NCBI GenBank assembly: GCA_031283395.1
Contig: JAITBV010000087.1
Coordinates: 1-9,412, forward strand
DNA: 9,412 nucleotides
From: Candidatus Adiutrix sp.
GTDB taxonomy: Bacteria; Desulfobacterota; Desulfarculia; Adiutricales; Adiutricaceae
Direction of reading: 5' to 3'
Notes under the pieces: generated by a model
Seen by the model: the letters and a program-made list of their open reading frames with translations, nothing else
What the model was told of the DNA's origin: nothing
The model's database searches: none
Position numbers and translations under genes: made by a program
Shown: positions 5,914-9,412 of the stretch, piece by piece
How positions within the stretch are numbered: the first letter of the stretch is position 1
Layout of the letters: every line of letters starts with the position of its first letter

Positions 5914-6660
5914 ATGATTTCCATCCAAAAGGTTTTCAAATCCTTCGGCCCGACGCTGGCCCTAGACAGCGTGTCTTTTGATTTTGCCGAGAACAGCTTC
6001 GTTTCGATAGTCGGCCCCAGCGGCTGTGGGAAGTCTACTCTCCTGCGCATGGTCGCCGGCCTGATCAGGCCAAGCAGCGGCGAGATCATCGTGCGCGGTG
6101 AAAAAGTCACCCGACCGCTCAGAGACGTCGGCATGGTCTTCCAGTCGCCGGTACTGCTGCCGTGGCGCACCACGCTCGAAAACATCCTTTTCGTTGCTGA
6201 GATGGGCGGGCTGGGCGCCGCGGCGCACCTTAAACGCGCCACCGAATTGATGGAACTAGCCGAGCTGACCGGTTTTGAACACAGCTATCCGCACGAGTTG
6301 TCCGGCGGTATGCAGCAACGCGTTTCGATTTGTCGCGCCATGCTGTTGCGGCCCTCGTTGATCCTGATGGACGAGCCTTTCGGCGCGCTCGACGTGATCA
6401 CCCGTGAGCGCATGGGCTTTGCCATGCAAACGCTGTGGGATGAAAGCCGCAGCACGGTTCTGTTCGTCACCCACAGTATTTCAGAGGCGGTGCTGCTCTC
6501 TGACACCGTCGTCGTGATGACCTCGCGGCCCGGGAGCATACGCGACATCGTGCCCGTTTGCCTTCCGCGTCCGCGCCGTAGCGAAACCTTGCGTGACCCG
6601 AAATTCCTCGAATTATCTTCACGCGTGCACGACGGCATCGAGTTACTGAACGCGGTATGA
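5914..6660 (+). CDS. ABC transporter ATPase, SsuB/TauB (nitrate/sulfonate/taurine) type
   Basis: 248 residues, the usual size. All nucleotide-binding motifs are intact: Walker A GPSGCGKST (34-42), Q-loop Q77 in VFQSPVLLPW, signature LSGGMQQR (129-136), Walker B LILMDE (149-154), D-loop GALD (157-160) and switch H187 in VTHS. The LLPWRT after the Q-loop and the PFGALDVITR stretch are typical of the SsuB/TauB branch that pairs with NMT1-type binding proteins. I set the start at the ATG of 5914, which has AGGA 7 bases upstream and begins the family homology; the frame stays open to a TTG at 5872, but without support. The stop overlaps the start of the permease gene (ATGA at 6657-6660). The gap to the binding-protein gene is 95 bases, unusually long inside such an operon. 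It powers uptake on the cytoplasmic side. Confidence 0.94.
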   Translation: MISIQKVFKSFGPTLALDSVSFDFAENSFVSIVGPSGCGKSTLLRMVAGLIRPSSGEIIVRGEKVTRPLRDVGMVFQSPVLLPWRTTLENILFVAEMGGLGAAAHLKRATELMELAELTGFEHSYPHELSGGMQQRVSICRAMLLRPSLILMDEPFGALDVITRERMGFAMQTLWDESRSTVLFVTHSISEAVLLSDTVVVMTSRPGSIRDIVPVCLPRPRRSETLRDPKFLELSSRVHDGIELLNAV

Positions 6661-7433
6661 ATAACATGAAGGCGAACAGTATCCCATCCTTCGTAAAATC
6701 GATCCTTAGTTTCGCCGTTTTGATCATGATCTGGCAGTTTGGCGTGCCGCTGGTGAAAATTCCCAGTTACGTGCTGCCGTTGCCGTCCAGCATCGTGCTG
6801 CGCTTTGCCGAGACCTTCGCAGTTCAGATGCACTGCTTGGCGATGACCGCCTTTACCACCCTCTGCGGGCTGGCGTTGGCGCTCGTATCAGGCGTCCTGT
6901 TGGCCTTAATGGTGATCTACGTTCCGCTCCTGCGCTCACTCGTCTTACCGATCCTGGCCGCCTTCAACAGCATTCCGAAGATAGCCATCGCGCCCTTGTT
7001 CGTGATCTGGTTCGGGCTCGGTTACGAGTCAAAAATTCTGCTCGCTTTTTTGCTCGCGCTCTTCCCGGTCTTCGTCAATTCCCTCACCGGTCTTGGCGAG
7101 ATCGAGACCGACCTGATGGATCTCTCGACAATCGCCGGCGGCACCCCGTGGCGCATCTTTCTGAAGGTGCGGCTGATGAACGCCGTGCCTTATATCACCG
7201 ATGCGATGAAGGTAGCCTTTCCGCTGGCGCTGGTAGGCTCTATCGTCGGCGAGTTCATAGGCGGCAACGACGGCATCGGCTATCTGATCCTCTCAGGGCA
7301 GTTTAACATCGACACGCCGCTGGTCTTCGCAGCTCTTTTATCGATTACCGCCTTCACGACGCTGGGTATCGGCGCGATAAGCTTCTTCGAAAAAGCCGTG
7401 CTGAAATGGCGGCCCTCGCAACGCAAACGCTGA
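6657..7433 (+). CDS. ABC transporter permease, SsuC/TauC (BPD_transp_1) type
   Basis: 258 residues with about six hydrophobic helices: roughly 11-31, 60-90, 95-118, 123-144, 180-200 and 220-242. The cytoplasmic coupling (EAA-like) loop DLSTIAGGTPWRIFLKVRLM, near residues 155-175, is the docking site for the ATPase; FNSIPKIAIAPLFVIWFG and GEFIGGNDGIGYLI are characteristic of SsuC/TauC permeases. The start ATG overlaps the ATPase stop by 4 bases, so translation is probably coupled; a second ATG at 6666 is an alternative and no strong ribosome site marks either. A homodimer of this protein would form the channel of the importer. It is the last gene of the module, ending 29 bases before the convergent amino-acid permease gene. 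Confidence 0.93.
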   Translation: MNNMKANSIPSFVKSILSFAVLIMIWQFGVPLVKIPSYVLPLPSSIVLRFAETFAVQMHCLAMTAFTTLCGLALALVSGVLLALMVIYVPLLRSLVLPILAAFNSIPKIAIAPLFVIWFGLGYESKILLAFLLALFPVFVNSLTGLGEIETDLMDLSTIAGGTPWRIFLKVRLMNAVPYITDAMKVAFPLALVGSIVGEFIGGNDGIGYLILSGQFNIDTPLVFAALLSITAFTTLGIGAISFFEKAVLKWRPSQRKR

Positions 7434-7462
7434 ACAGGTCAAAACCCCGCTTAAACCGCATT

Positions 7463-8350
7463 TCACTTTTCCAGCCGCCTGAAGGCGGTGGAAAGCGCAA
7501 AGTTGACCAGAAAATACAGGGCGGCCACGATCAGCCACACTTCGTTGGTCTGATGGGTGATGGCTTCGACCTGTTGGCCGCTGTAGGTCAGTTCCTGCAG
7601 GCTGATGACCGCCACGATCGAGGAATCCTTGAGGGTGGAGATGAACTGGCCCGCCAGTTGGGGCGCGGTGCGCCGAAAAACCTGCGGCAGGATAATCGAG
7701 CGGTATTGCTGGATTTTGGATAGCCCCAGGCACCAGGAGGCCTCCCACTGCCCCCGGTCTATGGAATTGATGCCGCCGCGGAAAATTTCGGCAAAGTAGG
7801 CGCCTTCATAGACGGCCAGGGCCGCCGCCCCCGAGACAAACGAGGGCAGGGCGTCCACCGGCACGGCCAGGGCCGCCAAGGTAGATTGGAAAGGCGGAGG
7901 AAGCGCCTTCAGCCAGGTCAGTAAGGTCGGCCAGGGCAGAATCTGGTCGCTGAGGAAATAGTAGAAGATGAAAATCAGCACCAGAGGAGGAATGTTGCGG
8001 GCGCCTTCGATCATGGCCCGGGCCAAAAGGTCCATGTATAGGCTACGGCTCAGGCGGCTCAGGGCAAGGATCAGGCCCCAGACCAGTGCGCCGGCTGCGG
8101 CCCAGAGGCTGAGCTTCAAGGTCAATAGCAGTCCTGACAGCAGAATACCCGGTGAAAGACGCCCGTTTTCGTCAACCTGGACCAGGAGCCGAGGCCCGAA
8201 GCTCCAATCCCAGTTGTAGGCATAATCGTTCAGAAGATGCCGCCAGAACCAGAACAGGACCAGGGCCAGGCCCGAGAGCCAGAGCAGGTCTCTCGGCCCG
8301 AAATTGCGGCGGGCTAATTGGGGCCGGGTATTAGGAGGCCGGGGCTTCAA
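7463..8350 (-). CDS. Polar amino-acid ABC transporter permease (HisM/GlnP type)
   Basis: 295 residues, longer than the usual 220-250 because of an N-terminal extension of about 60 residues with its own helix (21-37) and a loop of about 30 residues (139-170). Hydrophobic segments lie near 21-37, 68-98, 120-136, 172-185, 240-252 and 271-288. The ATPase-contacting EAA loop EASWCLGLSKIQQYRSIILP is at 203-222, with the following RRTAPQLAGQFISTLKDSS typical of the His/Glu/Asp/Gln permease family. The start is uncertain: the best in-frame codon is a TTG at 8350, 15 bases after the binding-protein stop and without a good Shine-Dalgarno. It is the third gene of a - strand operon behind the ATPase and the binding protein. 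Many such systems need a second, paired permease; none is seen here, so it may form a homodimer or its partner may lie beyond the window. Confidence 0.9.
   Translation of the reverse strand: MKPRPPNTRPQLARRNFGPRDLLWLSGLALVLFWFWRHLLNDYAYNWDWSFGPRLLVQVDENGRLSPGILLSGLLLTLKLSLWAAAGALVWGLILALSRLSRSLYMDLLARAMIEGARNIPPLVLIFIFYYFLSDQILPWPTLLTWLKALPPPFQSTLAALAVPVDALPSFVSGAAALAVYEGAYFAEIFRGGINSIDRGQWEASWCLGLSKIQQYRSIILPQVFRRTAPQLAGQFISTLKDSSIVAVISLQELTYSGQQVEAITHQTNEVWLIVAALYFLVNFALSTAFRRLEK
7468..7494. repeat. Inverted repeat at the convergent junction
   Basis: TTTCCA-G-CCGCC-TGAA-GGCGG-TGGAAA: two stacked perfect arms (6 and 5 bp) with one unpaired G and a TGAA loop. It covers the last codons of the amino-acid permease and lies just past the end of the UbiD-associated permease. 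No T-run follows on either strand, so it is not a textbook intrinsic terminator; it may protect 3' ends or block convergent transcripts. Confidence 0.5.
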
Positions 8351-8351
8351 G

Positions 8352-8374
8352 GCGGATCGTCCGCTTTAGCGGAC
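8352..8374 (-). promoter_or_regulatory. Overlapping alternative hairpins at the binding-protein/permease junction
   Basis: GTCCGCT (8359-8365) and AGCGGAC (8368-8374) form a perfect 7-base inverted repeat whose centre contains the binding-protein stop codon. GCGGA (8352-8356) and TCCGC (8360-8364) form a second stem that shares bases 8360-8364, so only one can exist at a time. The second lies directly before the permease TTG start. Stems after binding-protein genes often help keep that product in excess; the switch-like arrangement is inferred. Confidence 0.4.
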
Positions 8375-9202
8375 CTTCGGTTCCCAGTCCAGAGTTTCGA
8401 ACCAGTAGCTCCAGCGGTCACTGAGCCAGCCGCCGGCCTGGCGTGATCCGATCCAGGCGTTCAAGGCGGGCAGAGCTTCGGTATCGCGCGGGTTGAGAGC
8501 CATACCGATGGGTTCCTGGGTCAGAGTTCCTGAAATGGGCACATAAATACGGTCCGGGTTGCGGGCGGCCAGGTCGGCCGGAAAAGGCGCCCCGGCCAGG
8601 ATGGCTTGGGCTCGGCCGCTGAGGAGTTCCTGCATGGTCTGGCCTTCGGTGTCGAAGGCCTCAATGGTGGCTTCGGGCAGGAGTTCCTTGGCCGCTATGG
8701 CCGCGGTGGTGCCTCCTTTGACGGCCACCACGATATTCTTTTTGTTGAAATCCGAAAGGGACGATAGGCCGGGGGCCGAGATCCGGGAAGCGGCGATGCC
8801 GATCCCGGAAAATTCGTAGGGATCGGTGAAAGCCACCCTTTGCCGGCGTTCCTCGGTGATGCCCATGCCGCCTATAATGACGTCGAATTTGGAGGTCAAC
8901 AAAGCCGGGATGATGCCGTCCCAGGCGGTGGGCACGAACTCGGCGGCCACGCCCAGGTCATCGGCCAGGGCCAGGGCCACTTCAATTTCAAAGCCCACGT
9001 AAGCGCCCTTCTTGTTCTTCATGGCCCAAGGCACGAAGGTGTCAAATCCTACTTTCAGGACCCCCCGCTCTTTGATCTTGCCCACCCAAGGATTATTCCG
9101 CCAGGCTTGGGCCACCTCCGGCGTCGGCAACTGGGCTCGGACCGCGCCGGGCAGAGCCAGGAGGAGAACGGCGGCCAGGGCGGCGATTCTTTTAAGCCTC
9201 AT
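8366..9202 (-). CDS. Polar amino-acid ABC transporter periplasmic binding protein (SBP_bac_3)
   Basis: 278 residues. The N-terminus is a signal peptide (basic residues 2-5, hydrophobic 6-18, likely cleavage after VRA at 23) with no lipobox, so a soluble periplasmic receptor. Family features come in order: GVLKVGFDTFVPWAM, the cleft segment GAYVGFEIEVALALADDLG, WDGIIPALLTSKFDVIIGGM, then GITEERRQRVAFTDPY, whose arginine usually holds the ligand carboxylate, and a second-lobe VAVKGGTTAA segment. This is the family of histidine, glutamine, glutamate and cystine receptors; the exact amino acid cannot be told. AAAGGAG lies 8-9 bases before the ATG. It starts 17 bases after the ATPase stop and ends 15 bases before the permease start, making a compact operon. 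Dense GGCC and GCC-biased alanine codons match the left flank. Confidence 0.93.
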   Translation of the reverse strand: MRLKRIAALAAVLLLALPGAVRAQLPTPEVAQAWRNNPWVGKIKERGVLKVGFDTFVPWAMKNKKGAYVGFEIEVALALADDLGVAAEFVPTAWDGIIPALLTSKFDVIIGGMGITEERRQRVAFTDPYEFSGIGIAASRISAPGLSSLSDFNKKNIVVAVKGGTTAAIAAKELLPEATIEAFDTEGQTMQELLSGRAQAILAGAPFPADLAARNPDRIYVPISGTLTQEPIGMALNPRDTEALPALNAWIGSRQAGGWLSDRWSYWFETLDWEPKVR

Positions 9203-9219
9203 AATTGAGCTCCTTTTCT

Positions 9220-9412
9220 TTATTCGTCGGCCGGCCAGGGACGGCCCGCGCCACTCTCAATAATTTTGTTGATGAATGATCCGGCCCGGCTTGAAGCAGG
9301 GTTGCGGAAAAATTCCTCGGCTGGGGTTTCCTCCAGAATCCGGCCCTGGTCCATGAAGACAATCAGATCCCCGGCTTCCCGGGCGAAGCCCATTTCGTGG
9401 GTCACCACCAGC
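9220..9412 (-). CDS. Polar amino-acid ABC transporter ATPase (GlnQ/HisP type), C-terminal fragment
   Basis: Only the last 63 or so residues are in the window; the gene continues past the right edge. The fragment begins with LVVTHEMGFAREAGD, which contains the switch histidine of the nucleotide-binding domain, and continues through IVFMDQGRILEETPAEEFF to an FxNP-like RNPASSRAGSFI ending, all typical of GlnQ/HisP ATPases. The Walker A, Walker B and signature motifs lie outside the window, so activity cannot be judged. It is the first of the three operon genes seen; the promoter must lie further to the right. Confidence 0.92.
   Translation of the reverse strand, partial: LVVTHEMGFAREAGDLIVFMDQGRILEETPAEEFFRNPASSRAGSFINKIIESGAGRPWPADE

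Overview
The window looks like a chromosomal segment of a GC-rich, probably anaerobic bacterium, most likely Desulfobacterota (old Deltaproteobacteria). This assignment is weak: it rests on the folate-dependent TrmFO, the GGCC-rich coding style of both flanks and the UbiX/UbiD content. No rRNA or other strong taxonomic marker is present.

Left flank (1-1985). The 3' half of trmFO (tRNA U54 methylation) runs directly into a gene for an unrecognised exported protein. A tRNA-Ser(UGA) gene follows with its own near-consensus sigma-70 promoter. A small three-helix membrane protein of DUF4405 type lies convergent to the tRNA.

Centre (about 1986-7433). A 300-base, partly AT-rich intergenic region precedes six genes, all on the + strand: a UbiX-type flavin prenyltransferase, an LpdD-like small protein (prenyl-FMN chaperone family), a UbiD-family decarboxylase with its catalytic and metal ligands intact, and a complete NMT1/SsuABC-type ABC importer (periplasmic binding protein, ATPase, permease). 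The obvious reading is a self-contained module. UbiX makes prenylated FMN, LpdD helps deliver or protect it, UbiD uses it for a reversible (de)carboxylation, and the importer brings in a substrate, probably an aromatic or heteroaromatic acid; a flavin or cofactor precursor is the alternative. The ubiD-transporter part has a good promoter of its own, with an inverted repeat over the -35 box, and a structured leader. No regulator gene is in the window. GGCC is clearly rarer across this block than in the flanks, which suggests acquisition from elsewhere, although no mobile element or attachment site is visible.

Right flank (7463-9412, - strand). This is the distal part of a polar amino-acid ABC transporter operon, read from the right edge: the ATPase C-terminus, the periplasmic binding protein and the permease. 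It converges on the central block, and a long inverted repeat lies at the junction.
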